A stretch of DNA of 64,000 bases from Cordia subcordata (GCA_028554755.1 JAPTOF010000029.1:1550001-1614000); one strand, 5' to 3'; counted from the stretch's first letter, positions 46,677-58,880 are shown. The notes: generated from the sequence alone by a model not told the origin. Translations and numbers: made by a program.

Positions 46677-47296
46677 CATAAAGTGCCCATTACAAAAGTT
46701 TAGTAATCAATCTACAAATACAAGAATAACCAACCTACATAGCTCTAATCAAATATAATTGGACTTAAGATAAAAAGAGATACCCTTCTATCCAATCTTG
46801 ACAGTAAATTGTTCATATCTTGCTCATTTTGGCTTCGATTCGTGCACCATTTTTTTATGGCTTTATACCACTTTTAGGGATCTCTCAAGCCATTTTTTGC
46901 ACTTGAAACATGTCCAAATTTGTCCATGTCCTTTGTTGCTTGCGAGCTCTGAATTTGGCTATTGCACTCGGTTTCGCCTCGGACACTTCTTCCTTTGCTC
47001 GACCACTTTCAAATGAACTTTTCTTCATTCCTTTATGTCTGAAACACCCTTGGCTTTGTTCCACACTCTAAGCACCCTTAATAAAGCTCTAATTATCTTC
47101 CTGAATCTCATCTAAAACAAGCAATAAATGTGCATTAGTGTGGCATTTAAGTTCTAAGCTCAACTATGAACATGTAAATCCTAATATGCATAACTATGAC
47201 CTAAATACTATACTAATACACCAAATGAAGCATAAAACACCTCAAAACAAGTGTTTACATGTAATGCACAAGTATAAACAAAACCAACAGATCATC
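45592..47296 (-). mobile_element. Solo LTR, subfamily A, nested in element K
   Basis: Core TGATATTTCG...CAGATCA at 45594-47294 (1,701 bp). The direct repeat TACTAA flanks it at 45586-45591 and 47297-47302, leaving 2 unmatched bases at each end. The K linker reads across the site (compare ATTCGCTAACTCTTGCTG at 33900 in E). It lacks about 330 bp corresponding to the TATA and GTCGAC block of A1, so this copy has no promoter region. Confidence 0.88.
46629..46672. repeat. (TA)n microsatellite in the solo LTR-A
   Basis: About 44 bases of TA, at the same LTR position as 31396-31443. Confidence 0.95.
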
Positions 47297-48654
47297 TACT
47301 AACTCCTGCTGCTGACTAGCTAATGCCTAGTGCTAATTCTAAATGAACTGCATCATTTTCATCATATCATAGCTTTGGGACCGGCTATTAGAGGAAGAAG
47401 TGAGTGCCTAGGGTTACGGAGCATTAGTGAGCCTAGGATGATTTATATTGTAAAACCCTAGTGGAGCAACCAGATGCTGTTTTCGTTGAAGTGGGACTTG
47501 GGGCTAGGAATGGGAAGACTAATGCTAACCTTGTCTCCAAGAGAACTTTAGGTTGTCCCTTAAACCCAAATTGTAAGCTTTATAGTTTGGATTGTACTCA
47601 TGAGAACAATCTTGGGTAGCACATACTTGCTCCTACATCAACTCAGGAAACTTGAGTGCTAAGGAACCAGCTACAGTCTCGTGAGTGGACTCGAAACATG
47701 AAGCACACACTTCAACTACCGAAGGGGCGAGGGACGAACCTGTAGAACTAGTCATATAATCGTGAAAGGAAAGACAAGAAAAAATGAATTGATCTAACTT
47801 ATTCGTGAGGGCCTCTACCTTAGCAAGCAAATCTAAAGAAACTCCAACCTCATGAATACATCTTCTATTCACTTCTCAACTAGACATATCCATAGCCAAA
47901 TTTTGGAAAGAGTTCTCGACCAACAAATCCATTTTCTCCCATGCCTCACTTGCCTTCATATTACAAAATCCACCACTAAAGACAGCATTAACCATCATCC
48001 TATTCTGTTCATTCAAACTTTCAAATAAATATTAGAGTAAGTCATAATCATCATACTTGTGGTAAAGACACTGTCTAAGAAGGTCATTGAACCTCTCCCA
48101 AGCTTTATGAAAAGACTCTAGGTATTGTTGGGAGAAAGTCATAATAGAAGCCTTAAGGTCTGCTATCTTGGCCATGGGAAAGATTTTTGGTAAAACCTAA
48201 ATTTAAGTTCAGCCCATGATGTGATACAACTACTAGGTAAAGAATGAAACCAAGACCAAGCCTTATCCTTAAGTGTGAACAGGAATAACCTAAGACGAAA
48301 AACCTTTTGAGACACATTGGGGACGTGGAGGGTGGAACTCATTTCAACAAAATCAGTAAGGTGGTCCAAGGGACACTCGCTGCTCCTCCTATAGAAGGAA
48401 TGAAGCATAGCCAACATGTTAGGCTTAATCTCGAAATTTGTCTTCCTCAACCTCATAACATTAACAGCCAAATTGGGCTCGAAGGCACTAGGGAGGAAGA
48501 ATTCCCTATGTGTCGGCTTATCGTTTATGAATGGATTCTGTCTAAGAGGCTCTTATCTAAAATGATCTTGAGCTTGATACCCATGATGATCATGTGGTGA
48601 AATGGGATTCATTGGGGGAATGGGAGGGATAGGAAGATTATTTGGCTCAACCAT
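47297..48654 (-). pseudogene. gag of Athila-like element K
   Basis: Starts at the ATG at 48654 (MVEPNNLPIPPIPP). Gag domain, open at 48163-48471: NFEIKPNMLAMLHSFYRR, PLDHLTDFVEMSSTLHV, LRLFLFTLKDKAWSWFHSLP, ITSWAELKFRFYQKSF. It continues through FNDLLRQC-YHKY and GGFCNMKASEAWEKM (47920-48110), with a knuckle CASCFESTHETVAG (last Cys lost) near 47690-47730 and the N-WG...YNLG segment near 47540-47600. Several stops and frame changes. This is the longest gag of the family in the window. Confidence 0.85.
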
Positions 48655-49081
48655 CTACTCAAGAAGATCTCCTAAATTCTTAGAGTGCCATGCAATCCTG
48701 TTGAGTTCGAGATTAAATGAAATTAAAGGGTTCTTAAGGGATCTCCTACTAAGCATGCAATACTAGATCTCCTACTAAGCATGCAACACTATCCTAACAT
48801 CAGCCACTTTAACACTTGAAACTTCAACAATGACATAAATTTATAGCAATAAAGCCAAAAATCTATAGGGTCTACAAAAACAAAAATCAAAAGCAAAATA
48901 AGCAAGCCAAACAAACAAGCCAGGCTAAGCAATAAAAGCAAACACAAGAGATCAAAGGAACTAAAGGCAAAGCAAGATCTAACAAAAAACGAGATAAAAA
49001 AGAACTAACAAGATAAAACAATGGAAAACAAGCAAAGCAGCAAACCAAAGCGCACAAACAAAGAACACAAGCCATTGTGCC
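48655..49081 (-). other. Leader of element K with a 27-bp tandem duplication
   Basis: Untranslated. ATCTCCTACTAAGCATGCAA is duplicated at about 48742 and 48769. Confidence 0.65.
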
Positions 49082-49099
49082 TCCCCAGCAACAGCGCTA
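49082..49099 (-). other. tRNA-Asp primer-binding site, element K
   Basis: Complement of TCCCCAGCAACAGCGCTA, 15 of 18 matches to the tRNA-Asp 3' end complement; 6 bp from the LTR. Confidence 0.85.
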
Positions 49100-49105
49100 A
49101 GAACT

Positions 49106-51029
49106 TGATGTGCCTCTAAGATGCAAGCCTTAAAAGACATACAAGTGTATAGATCGTGCAATATAGTGTGTACAAATATGGGTTCGAACCACAAGAAGGC
49201 AAATGTATGGAAGGAATCCTATCCATGTGTGCTTTAGTAGATGCCTAAAAAGAAACCTAGACTAAGCATATTTTTTTACTTTTGGGATTATTAGGAGCTA
49301 AATGAAGGAAAAAAAAACTACACTATGACAATAGGAATGGGAAAATGGGAATCAAGCTAATCTTGAAGGGATTTAACCAGTGGAAAAGTGTTAGGGTGCA
49401 TTACGCTTGCTGATAGGTGATTCTCAATTCGTATGCTATGGGATTTAGGGAATTGTCTTATCTATGTAATGTTCTATTACAAGGTCGCTAACTAGTTATA
49501 TCCTAATTAATCCTTAGGACTCGGTACAGGTCTGTCCTTAAAAGTGCACACTTAGAGCTACAGCGTGGTCCTTTTGTACTTAAGGCCATAAGAGAGACTA
49601 GAAAGCTACCTAGGTATCCTAGAACGGTCCTATCCTAGCTCTTAGACCATTGGTTGGATTTAAAACCAAGACCTAAGGTCATTATAGCTGACTAAACCCT
49701 ACCTGAACTCCTATTACCTAGATTTAAAGCTAAAGAATCTCGAACTAGGCTAGTCCTAACTTATACACCATCATTCTAGGGACACTATAGTGGGTTGATG
49801 TATAATAAGCACAATCCTACATGTTTTAGGCCAAGGTGTTGTGAATATGTCGACCTATTCACAACCAAAACATTACCATGTTTGACTTACACCATTATAA
49901 GCAAGTGGGTGCTGACATATAAGCAAGATTGGAGTTGTATTCACCATAAAGCATGCTTATACTCACATAGACATGAACATAGCAAACCCACTTCATACCA
50001 TCTATAAATAAACACATTGACATCCATATTAGATGGATTAAAGTGTTCTATACCAAATAAACTCCAATTTATACACATATTACTCATCTAGGTAGTTAAT
50101 GAAGCATATAGACAAGTATTGATAAAAAGCCATTTACATGAAGAACAAAGTATGAATATGTATCTTTATATATATGTATGTACATATGTATGTATAAGCC
50201 ATGAAAGATCCCATGACATAAAGTATAAAATCAACCCATTACACAATCTTAGTCACTTTAATCTAATCTACTCAAACAATAAAGTAAATAGGATGAAAGA
50301 GTGTTAAGGAAACTCCCCTTCCATCCTAGATTGTTTTTGTACAATCTTAAGCAAATCCCTTACCAGATGTTGTTAAAATCCTCCAAAAGAGCTTAGAACT
50401 AAATGGGTATATATGTTAGCATGTGTATGAGGTGGGTAAAGTAGGGTTTAGTATGTGCATAAAGTAGGGGTAAAGTGTGTGTGAAGGGATTCTTAAAAAT
50501 ACAACAAAATCGTGTCCAATTTATAAGTTTTGTAGCACTTCCTATCGATCTAGCAGGTCAACTAGCTATGGGTTATAGGTGATCGGCAAAGGAGGGTTGC
50601 TCTCTGGAATCCCCAATCAACCTAACTGATCGACTGGCTCTTGAGAAAGGGTAACCAATAGAACTCATTCTATTTCTGTGGTGGAGGATCGACCTAGTCA
50701 GTCAACTGGTACTGCCTCTAAGTCGATCAACTCTATAGTTTTGCCCCAAAGTTCATCATTTTGGCCTCCGATCCTCTCTCTATAACTCGTGCACCTTCTA
50801 GCTTCATCACCCATCATCATCCAGGCTCGGCATTAACCTACAACTCACCTAAATCATCAAAAACATGCAATTAATGTAAGTTTTATCTTTAAACTCAACT
50901 ATGTACAATTATATACACTTACACCTAATTCTATCATATGTACTAAACTAATGCAACCATATAAGGTCATAACAGCTCTAAAACATAGGCAAACAACAAT
51001 GCGAACACACACAAAAAAGGAGCCCATTA
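49106..51029 (-). repeat. 5' LTR of element K (LTR subfamily B)
   Basis: TGATGTGCC...GCCCATTA, 1,924 bp. It has the U5 block at 49140-49200 and the decayed GTCGAC cluster at about 50545-50735 (GTCGACC variants such as GATCGACCTAGTCAG). Its outer end abuts an inverted LTR-A fragment. Confidence 0.88.
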
Positions 51030-51379
51030 GTAACCCTAACAAGAAGTAGTAATCAGCTATAGCTAAGTTCTATTCACCCTGGTCCCCAAATTTTGACGTT
51101 TGACTCCCTTTAGATCTCTTGATTCCCTTATTTCACTCGCACATTGCCCCTTTTATTTTCTTGCCCTCAAGTTAGATTTTCCTTCCCAACCTATCTTTAA
51201 ACCAAAAAGCCAAAAAGATTATAGTTTAGGGACCCAACACATAGCCTTTTAGGACTCCACACACAGCTTAGGACTCCACACACTTTTGGCCTTCCCATGG
51301 ATACGCACTCGCACGCTATACTATAAAGAAGCCATGCGCTTGTGGGTCTTTAGGGCTTATGCTACTAAAGAAGATATCA
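51030..51379 (+). repeat. Inverted R-U5 end of an LTR-A
   Basis: Reverse complement of the first 350 bp of LTR-A: it passes from CCCTAACAAGAAGTAGTAATC through the U5 block (CACTCGCACGC, GCGCTTGTGGGTC) and ends AAGATATCA. Truncated on the left by LTR-B. Confidence 0.8.
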
Positions 51380-51825
51380 GTGCTCAATTTGACTTTATGA
51401 ACAAAAGTATAATTTCATCCCTTATTCATATATGGACTATATTACATGATTATTAATGTAAAAAGACATTAGACCATCTCACCATTTTTCTACAAAGAAG
51501 ACTCCTTACAATCATTGATGGTGTTAATATAATAAATAAATAAACTAATATACTCTCTACAAACTTAAGCTTTTACACAAAGTGATAAATCTAATACATT
51601 TTAGATCCTAGAAATGAAATAGTCACAAGTTTAGAACTCACCACCACACAAAATATTAAAACCGTCTATCTGCAAGGCTCCCAAACACCTATGGGTAAGG
51701 GGATGTTTTAAGCGTTATAAATAAAAAAACCAATATCCACTCTACAAGCTTAAGCTTTTAGATAAGGTGGAAAACCTAATAGATGCTACTTACAAAAGTT
51801 CCCACTCAAATTGCCCCATGACATG
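51380..51825. other. Unclassified, with a 46-bp imperfect repeat
   Basis: No ORF. CTCTACAAACTTAAGCTTTTAC (about 51554) recurs as CTCTACAAGCTTAAGCTTTTAG (about 51740); each is followed by a similar AA-GTG-AAACCTAATA segment. Sequences of the AAGCTTAAGCTTTT type are common dispersed repeats in plants, so this is probably a transposon fragment of another class. (Repeat units are quoted only at their cores.). Confidence 0.4.
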
Positions 51826-51950
51826 TGATCGCTATCTGGTGGCACAAGCTTAAATAGCCTGCAAGTACACGGGTTGTGTGTAGCACAGTGTGTGCAAGTG
51901 TGGGGTCAAATCCACGAGAAGGCCTTATATGTAAGGTGTCCTAAGCTAAG
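51826..51950 (-). repeat. LTR-A fragment (U5 end)
   Basis: TGATCGCTATCTGGTGGCAC and the U5 block, cut after 125 bp by an LTR-B start. Confidence 0.8.
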
Positions 51951-52594
51951 TGACCGTGCTTTTTGGTGCAAGCCCTAAAAGACCCATAAGCATACGGATT
52001 GTGTACGAGTACGGGTGTTGAACCATAAGGAGGCGTAAATTTGTGGAAGAAATTCTATGCTAGTGTGCTCTAGAAGGAGCTTAAAAAGAAGACCTAGACT
52101 AATATGTTTTTGTACTTTTTGGATTTTTTGGGAGCTAAGAGAGAAAGACGAAAGACTACAATATAAATGCACCAAAGAAAAGAAGGAAAGAACTAACCTA
52201 ACTTAGGGGATTGAAACACTTGCGAATGAGTGATATAGCGCCTCTATGCTATGGGATTCGGGGATTGGCTTTCTACACTAAGCTTCTAATACTAAGCAGC
52301 TAACTATTGTCCTAATTACACCCTAGGACTCGGTACAAGTCCGTCCCTAAGCGTGCACACTTAAAGCTACGGGGTGGTCCTTATGTACCTAAGGCCATAG
52401 GAGGGACTTGAAAGTTATCGAGGTGCCCTAGAACAATCCTACACTAGTTCCTGAACCATTTGCTAGATTTAAATCTACGACCTAGGGTTCCTAGGGTTGA
52501 TTAAGCCTATCCGGACTCCTATTAGTTGGATTTAAAGCTAAAGGGGACTCAACCTAGAGTAGTCCTAACTTATGTGTCATCATTCTAGGGACAC
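51951..52594 (-). repeat. LTR-B fragment (R-U5 half)
   Basis: TGACCGTGCTTTTTGGTGC onwards follows the solo LTR-B at 25681 up to ACACTAAAGCGGATT. There it joins the 3' module of element L. The U3 half is missing. Confidence 0.8.
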
Positions 52595-53799
52595 TAAAGC
52601 GGATTAAAGGGCATCGAACCTCATGGGAAGTTCCCGAGTAGCCAAACCACCACAAACCTAGGATTCTAACTCGCACACTCGGGCTGCTGATATTTCGTGC
52701 CCCCTCAACTAACATAACGTCCTTATATGCACAAAGCCTTATAGACAAGATGAGAGAATATACAAATGTAATGGCTTGTAAAAGCCTGATTCACATATCT
52801 ACAGAGATGATAGCATGTGCTAAGGTGACATTGTGTCATTTATGCACTTATTCAAAAAACTTTTTGTGCCATTGGCTTTTTCTATTTTTGAATTTTTTTA
52901 ATACTTTTGCACCTTTTTGTCTTTTTCAATTTTTCCTTTTTAGGATCTTTCATGCTTTGTATTGTATTCACACAAAAAGAAAAGAAAAAGAAAGGCTTTG
53001 GCACATCAAAAAGAACCAATCAAGGAAGCAACATTCATATCACCACCCTTTCTTTCAACACTCTTTCCTATGAAGCTATGGGGTGGCTACAAGGGTCATT
53101 CTTAAAGGTCCTTACTCTCCACAACTTTCAAAGGTGTCTCCTCCAAGTCTGGGTTCTCTCTCCACCCTATTCACTTCTCCACAATGCTACTCATATTCAC
53201 TAATCAATTGAATCAACCATAATAGCCAACACAATGATCAACCAAGAAATAATCAATTTAACATGCATTAAAATTTGAAAAATTTTCACCATTTTTTTGA
53301 ACCAAATAATATAGTTTACCCTAAGAAAAACATGAAATCAATAAGATTGAACTCCCATACACCCAAACCTAAACTTTGCCTGTCTTCAAGCAAATGAAGT
53401 AAAATACATAAACAAGCAAATTGGCATTACAAAGCAAGAAGGGTGGCGGGGATAGGGTAAAAACATGGGGAACAAGTGGAGAAAGGATAGATACAACCTT
53501 GCGTTTTCTTCAAAGTTCTTCATGCCAATGATAAATCACCATACTGTTAACCCTGTGACTCACAATCCAAAAACACTCGAAGAAGATAATATTAGCAGCA
53601 TTGCCTATGCATGCTTGCATTGACATGTGCAATAATGACCAATGGTGTATCTTAATAGACAAAGGATTAGGACTTAACACTTTGGTGTGGGTGCAAGAAA
53701 GATAAAAGAAAGGAACATGAAATAAGTGCAAAATTGCAAAATTGAACCTAGGTTGCCTCCTAGTAGCGCTAACCACCATGCCGTTAGCCAGGCAAACAC
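52595..53799 (-). other. 3' untranslated module of autonomous element L
   Basis: Homologous to the modules of A1, A2 and D. It begins inside the outer part (the CGAACCTCATGGGAAGTTCCC segment), and has the T-rich block at 52850-52950, the A-rich block at 52970-53000, the inner hairpin-PPT at 53356-53396 (AACTTTGCCTGTCTTCAAGC, one stem change) and the junction motif at 53747-53793 directly downstream of the integrase. The outer PPT and 3' LTR are lost. Confidence 0.8.
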
Positions 53800-55050
53800 C
53801 AATTCTTCTTCAACCTCCATATATGGGATCCTGAAACATTAAAACTTCCACACAAGCCATGCTCGGATCATATGCATGCTTCAGGCATTGCTCATTCACC
53901 GTCAACTCTCGACCATCCTTCAAGTCATTGATCTTGACCGCATTGGAAGGGTAGGCAATCAATATTTCATATAGACCATCCCATCTTGACTTGAGTTTAC
54001 CTGGAAAGAGCTTCAAACGTGAGTTAAATAACCAAAATTTATTGGAGAGGGAGAGAATGATTTCTTAAGAATATGTTTATCATGAATTCTCTTGATCCTA
54101 TCCTTATAAAGCACAGCATTCTTATATGCCTCAAACCTAAGCTCTTCCAATTCTGCCAGGTCAAGCTTTCTCTTCTCACTCGCTCTTGCCAAATCAAAAT
54201 TTAGTGCTTTGATTGCCTAATAAGCCCTATGCTCTAGTTGTACCAACAAGTCACAAGCTTTCCCATAAACTAATCGATATGGAGACATACCAATGGGAAT
54301 TTTAAAAGTGGTACGATAGGCCCACAAAACATCATTTAGCCTAATAGACCAATCTCTCCTATCGGGCCTAACCATTCTCTCTAAAATGTGCTTGATCTCC
54401 CTATTAGACTACTTGTCCACTAGTTTGCGGGTGATAAGGAGTAGCTACCTTGTGGGTGACCAAATATCTTCTTAACAAGGCCTCTAAAGTTTCATGGCGA
54501 AAATGCAAACCCTTATCACTAATAAAGACCCTACGGACTTCAAATCCAGAGAAAATGTTCTTCTTAATGAATTTAACTACTACCCTATGGTCATTAATGC
54601 ATGTGGGAATAGCCTCAACCCATTTGGACACATAATCAACGACCACTAAAATGTATTGGAACCTAAAGGAAGGTGGAAATGGACCCATGAAATCTATACC
54701 CCAAACATCAAATAACTCACATGGAACAATAGGGGATAAAGGCATTGTGTTTCTCCTAGAGATACACCTAGATTGTTGACATTTAAAACACTTTTTGCAA
54801 TATTTTTGGGCATCCCTAAAGAGAGTAGGCCAAAATAATCCACATTGCAAGACCTTCGTGATGGTCTTCTTCCCACTAAAATGATCTCCACACCCCTTAC
54901 ATGACACATACTCAACATGCTTTCAATCTCGTCCTCAGGCATACAATGGCGAATCATTTGATTTGCACACACTTTGAAAAGATAAGGATCCTCCAAAAAG
55001 AAATGCCTAACTTATGCTAGGAACCTATCTCTCTCTCTTCTCCCAATGAG
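53800..55050 (-). pseudogene. Integrase of Athila-like element L
   Basis: Zinc-binding part: HFSGKKTITKVLQCGLFWP then CKKCFKCQQSR (54780-54880). Core: FDVWGIDFMGPFPPSFR with the first catalytic Asp (about 54690-54740), VSKWVEAIPT, and FISDKGLHF with the second Asp (about 54530). The final HPQTSGQV segment at 54404-54440 has lost bases where Glu is expected, giving an immediate stop. The C-terminal part (SRWDGLYEI, VKINDLKDGRELTVN) is open at 53810-54016. Best-preserved integrase of the family here. Confidence 0.88.
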
Positions 55051-56130
55051 AGGGAAATCACCCTGTAGCAAGATAATTAACTATGTGAGCAAACCAAGGT
55101 GTGTGATAAGAGACGACAAATAATTGCTCATTAGGAAATGAATCACAAAAAGGGGAGGGATCACTAGAAGACTCACTAACAAGATGGGAAAGATGATCCA
55201 CAACTAAATTTTCACTACCTTTTTTATCCCGGATTTCAACATCGAATTCTTGAAGAAAAAGCAACCACCTAATCAAACGGGGCTTAGATTCTTTCTTAGC
55301 TAACAAATACCTCAATGCCTCATGATCGTTGTAGACAATTACTTTGGACCCTAGGATGTACAATCTAAACTTGTCAAGGGAGAAGACAACTCCTAGAAGC
55401 TCTTTTTCGGTTGTGGTATAGTTCTTTTAGGCTTCATCAAGAATCTTACTAGCATAGTACACTACATGGGGCAACTTATCTTGCCGTTGACCTAAAATAG
55501 CTCTAATTGCATAATCGGATGCATCACACATAACCTCAACTAGAAGACTATAGTTAGGCGGCTAAATGATCGGGGACGTAGACAATAAGGATTTAAGCCT
55601 ATCAAAAGCTCTAAAACACTCATCATCAAATTCAAAAGAGACATCTTCTGCTAAGAGCCTAGACAAGGGGCACGCTATATGGCTAAAATCCTTAATGAAC
55701 CTACGGTAGAATCCTGCATGCCCTAGAAAAGATCTAACATCCTCAACACACTTAGGGACAGGCAACTTTTCAATTAATTCTACCTTAGCTGGGTCAACTT
55801 AAATTCCACAAGATGAGACGACATGACCCAACACTATCCCTCATTGCACCATGAAGTGGGATTTCTCCTAATTTAACACTAGATTATTTTCCACACGTCG
55901 GTCTAAGACTAGTGAGAGATGACTCAAGCACTCATCAAAACTATCTCCAAAGACTAAGAAGTCATCCATGAATATCTCTAAATCCTTCTCTATCATGTCA
56001 CTAAAAATGGCCATCATACATCTCTAAAATGTCACTAGGGCATTACATGGATCGAAGGGCATCCTCCTATAGGCAAAAGTCTCTTCAACCATAGGGAAGA
56101 AAACTAGGGAGTTGCATACTGCGACACCCT
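55051..56130 (-). pseudogene. RT and RNase H of Athila-like element L
   Basis: RT palm near 55900-56060: MPFDPCNA (family MPFGLCNAP), MMAIFSDMIEKDLEIFMDDF with the MDD catalytic pair, then FGDSFDECLSHLS. Thumb and connection: VPKCVEDVRSFLGHAGFYRR (55700-55765), LSRLLAEDVSFEFDDECFRAF. RNase [17 protein letters not shown] and [14 protein letters not shown] (55215-55363; the catalytic Asp of NDH is kept), DHLSHL. The FMDDF-type RT and integrase core place it with Athila elements. Truncated on the right near 56130 after CNSLVFFPMVEE. Confidence 0.88.
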
Positions 56131-56149
56131 TATAGTAATTTTTTTTTGT

Positions 56150-56375
56150 GGCCTTGTTCATGAGCGGGAACAAAGCTCGTGACGATTTTAGCTTTATCAA
56201 AGGCCCTACGATTCAAGAGGTTAGCTTTACATATTTTGCAAATACTAGTTATGTTCTATATGTTCTTAAACATGTTCTTGTGTGTATTATGTGGTTATTT
56301 TATTTTCCTAGCATATTTTCTTGGTAGAATTTTCGAAAATATAGACTAGGATAGACCACATGAAATATTATCGAT
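56150..56375 (+). repeat. Fragment of LTR family F, plus orientation
   Basis: GTGGCCTTGTTCATGAGCGGGAACAAAGCTCG and onwards is the reverse complement of 34677-34890 with moderate divergence, ending GACTAGGATAGACC / TATTATCG. (The opening is quoted by its first 14 bases, GTGGCCTTGTTCAT, as anchor.) It bridges truncated gypsy L and truncated copia M. Confidence 0.7.
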
Positions 56376-57483
56376 CCGACAATTCTTTTGTGTACTTGGT
56401 TTTGTTGATGAAAATTCATTCGTTTGTATGTTTGATTTGTAGTCCACAGAAGAAATTGAGGTCTCTTATCATGCTCATTGCAAATTCACTATGCATACAC
56501 TTAGAGAAGCTTTCATAAAGAGATTCATTAGTGGCACCAATATAATGTCATCAACATGTATTTGTACAACTAATATATCTTTTCCATCATGCTTTACAAA
56601 TAACATTGGATCGAGTTTACCTCTTGTGAAGCCATTTTCGAGCAAAAATCCACTAAGTCTAGTGTACCATGTCCTAGGTGCTTGTTTCAAACCATATAGA
56701 GCTTTCTCAAGTTTAAACACATGGTTAGGATAGATAGGACCTTCAAAACCCGAAGGTTGAGCAAAATAAACTTCTTCATCAATATAACTATTTAAGAAAG
56801 TACTTTTCGCATCCATTTGATATAATTTGAAATCCATAAAGCATGCAAAGGCAAGTAACATTCTAATAGATTTAAGTCTAGTAGAAGAAGCAAAGGTTTC
56901 ACCATAGTTAATTCCTTCTTCTTGTTTGTAACCTTGTGTAACTAATCTAGCCTTATTTCTAGTTACTACACTGGATTCATCCAACTTGTTCACAAAGACC
57001 CATTTAGTTCCTACGATTAATTGATTTTTAGGTCTTTCAACAAGTTTTCATACATTATTCCTTTCAAATTGATTAAGTTCTTCTTGCATAGCATTTATCC
57101 AACTATCATCAAGCAAAGCATCATGCATATTCTTAAGTTCAATTTGAGACAAGAAAGTGAGATGATTACACACATTTCTCAAAGAGGATCTAGTTTCAAC
57201 ACCCTTAGAGTGTTCACTTATGGTTTGACAAGAAGGATGATAACCAACAAATTTATAAGTTCTAGGCAAATTATCATGCTTATAATGTACAACATCTTGA
57301 TCATCACATTGTTCAACATTTTGTTCAATATTATCATCTTGTTTATCCTTATGACATACATCATTTGGTTCATTTTCCTTATCTAAGTCAAGATTACTCA
57401 AATTCTTTTGAATAGTTACAATATCTACATCATCATACTCAGAATCAAAGCAACCTTCATCAAATTTCACATTTATAGTCTCC
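56376..57483 (-). pseudogene. Reverse transcriptase of copia M (truncated)
   Basis: RT N-terminal half is open at 56475-56993: KARLVTQGYKQEEGINYGET, FASSTRLKSIRMLLAFA, YQMDAKSTFLNSYIDEEVY, GFEGPIYPNHVFKLEKALYG, LKQAPRTWYTRLSGFLLENG, and the catalytic block IHVDDIIL in place of YVDD. It continues to about 56376 (FCGLQIKHTNE) and is then cut. RNase H and the 3' LTR are absent. Upstream (57048-57483) is an acidic linker (EGCFDSEYDDVDIV, NEPNDVCHKDKQDDN) and the RT lead-in (NHLTFLSQIELKNMHDALLD). Sirevirus-like by this linker style; lineage is inference. Confidence 0.88.
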
Positions 57484-58880
57484 TCAACAACCATAGTTTT
57501 TTTTGTTATAAACTCTATATGCTTTACTAAATGAGGAATAACCAAGACATATGCCATAATCAAATTTAGCATCAAATTTTCCAAGATTATCTTTTTCATT
57601 CAAGATGAAACATGCACAACCAAAGGTTTTGAAATAAGAAATGTTTGGTTTTCTCTCTTTCCAAAGCTCATAAGGGGTTTTATCAAGGCCTTTTGAATAA
57701 TGCAATGATTAATCACATAACATGCGGTGTTAGTGGACTCGACCCAAAAATAAATAGGCAAGTTGTTCTCACAAAGCATTGTTCTTGTCATTTCTGGTAA
57801 AGATCATTTTTTTTTCCTTTCAACAACTCCATTTTGTTGTGATGTTCTTGGTGCCGGCAAGTTGTGAGAGGTACCATTTTCATCTAAAAAAGATTTCCTA
57901 GTTTGATTTTTAAATTTGGCAAATTTATCACTTTAAATAGTTGAAATCAAATATCCTTTTTCATTTTGAACTCATTTGCAAAACTCTATAAACTTAATTG
58001 GTGTGTCAATTTCGTGTGCAAGGAAAATACCCATGTAAATCTAGATAAATTATCAACAATCACAAAAGCATATAATTTACCACCTAAACTGGCAACCCTA
58101 TTGGGTCCAAACAAATCCATATGCAAAAGTTCCAAGGGTCTAGTAGTTGAAATCACTTCCTTTCTTTTGAAAGATTCCCTAGTTTGTTTTCCATGTTTCC
58201 ATACACGACACACATTGTTACCAACATATTTAGCTTTAGGCAAGCCTTTAGCAAGATCAAGATTAGCAAGTTCATTTATAAAATCTAAATTAGCATGTCC
58301 TAATCTTCTATGCCAAAGCCAAGTATTTTCATTCATTGCACTTAAACACTTAACATTTTGATCATACAAGTTATTAAAGTTAAATGTATACATATTGCTA
58401 TGTCTCGTAGGAACAAAGAATACAATACCACATTTATCAATTATTTCACATGAAGAGGCTTTGAAATTAACAAACAATCCTTTGTCACATAGTTGACTTA
58501 TACTAAACAAGTTATGTGTCAAACCATGTACAAGTAGCACATTCTCAATACATAGTTTAGATTTGTTACCAACATCTCCAATGCTAGTGATTCTTCATTT
58601 GGAGTTGTCCTCGAAAGTAACAAATCCTCCATTCTTTTCTTTAAGTGACAAGAACTTTGATTTGTCACACATTATATGCCTTGAGCATCTGCTATCTAAG
58701 AACCACTTTCCATTGTCTCTAGAGGATGCAAGGCAAACCTACACAAATGGATCAAGCATGATTTGGTACTCAAGGCTTGTTGGGTCCTTAGTTCTAGTTC
58801 CCTTAGGAATCCACATCAAATTATATCTCTTTCCACCATATTTTCTAACCAAACATTTGAGTGAACCATGACCATTTCTA
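57484..58880 (-). pseudogene. Protease and integrase of copia M
   Basis: Protease: WFLDSRCSRHIMCDKSKFLS near 58650-58710; the family has LDSG, so Gly is changed to Arg. Spacer: KSKLCIENVLLVHGLTHNLF. Integrase zinc finger: WLWHRRLGHANLDFINELA (58270-58330), with CRVWKHGKQ where the second Cys of C-x2-C is lost. Core: LELLHMDLFGPNRVASLGGK and DNLSRFTWVF, then SQQNGVVER near 57825-57840 with the catalytic Glu, and the C-terminal DKTPYELWKERKPNISYFK (57640-57690) and CLGYSSFSKAYRVYNKK. Two frame breaks. Confidence 0.88.
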
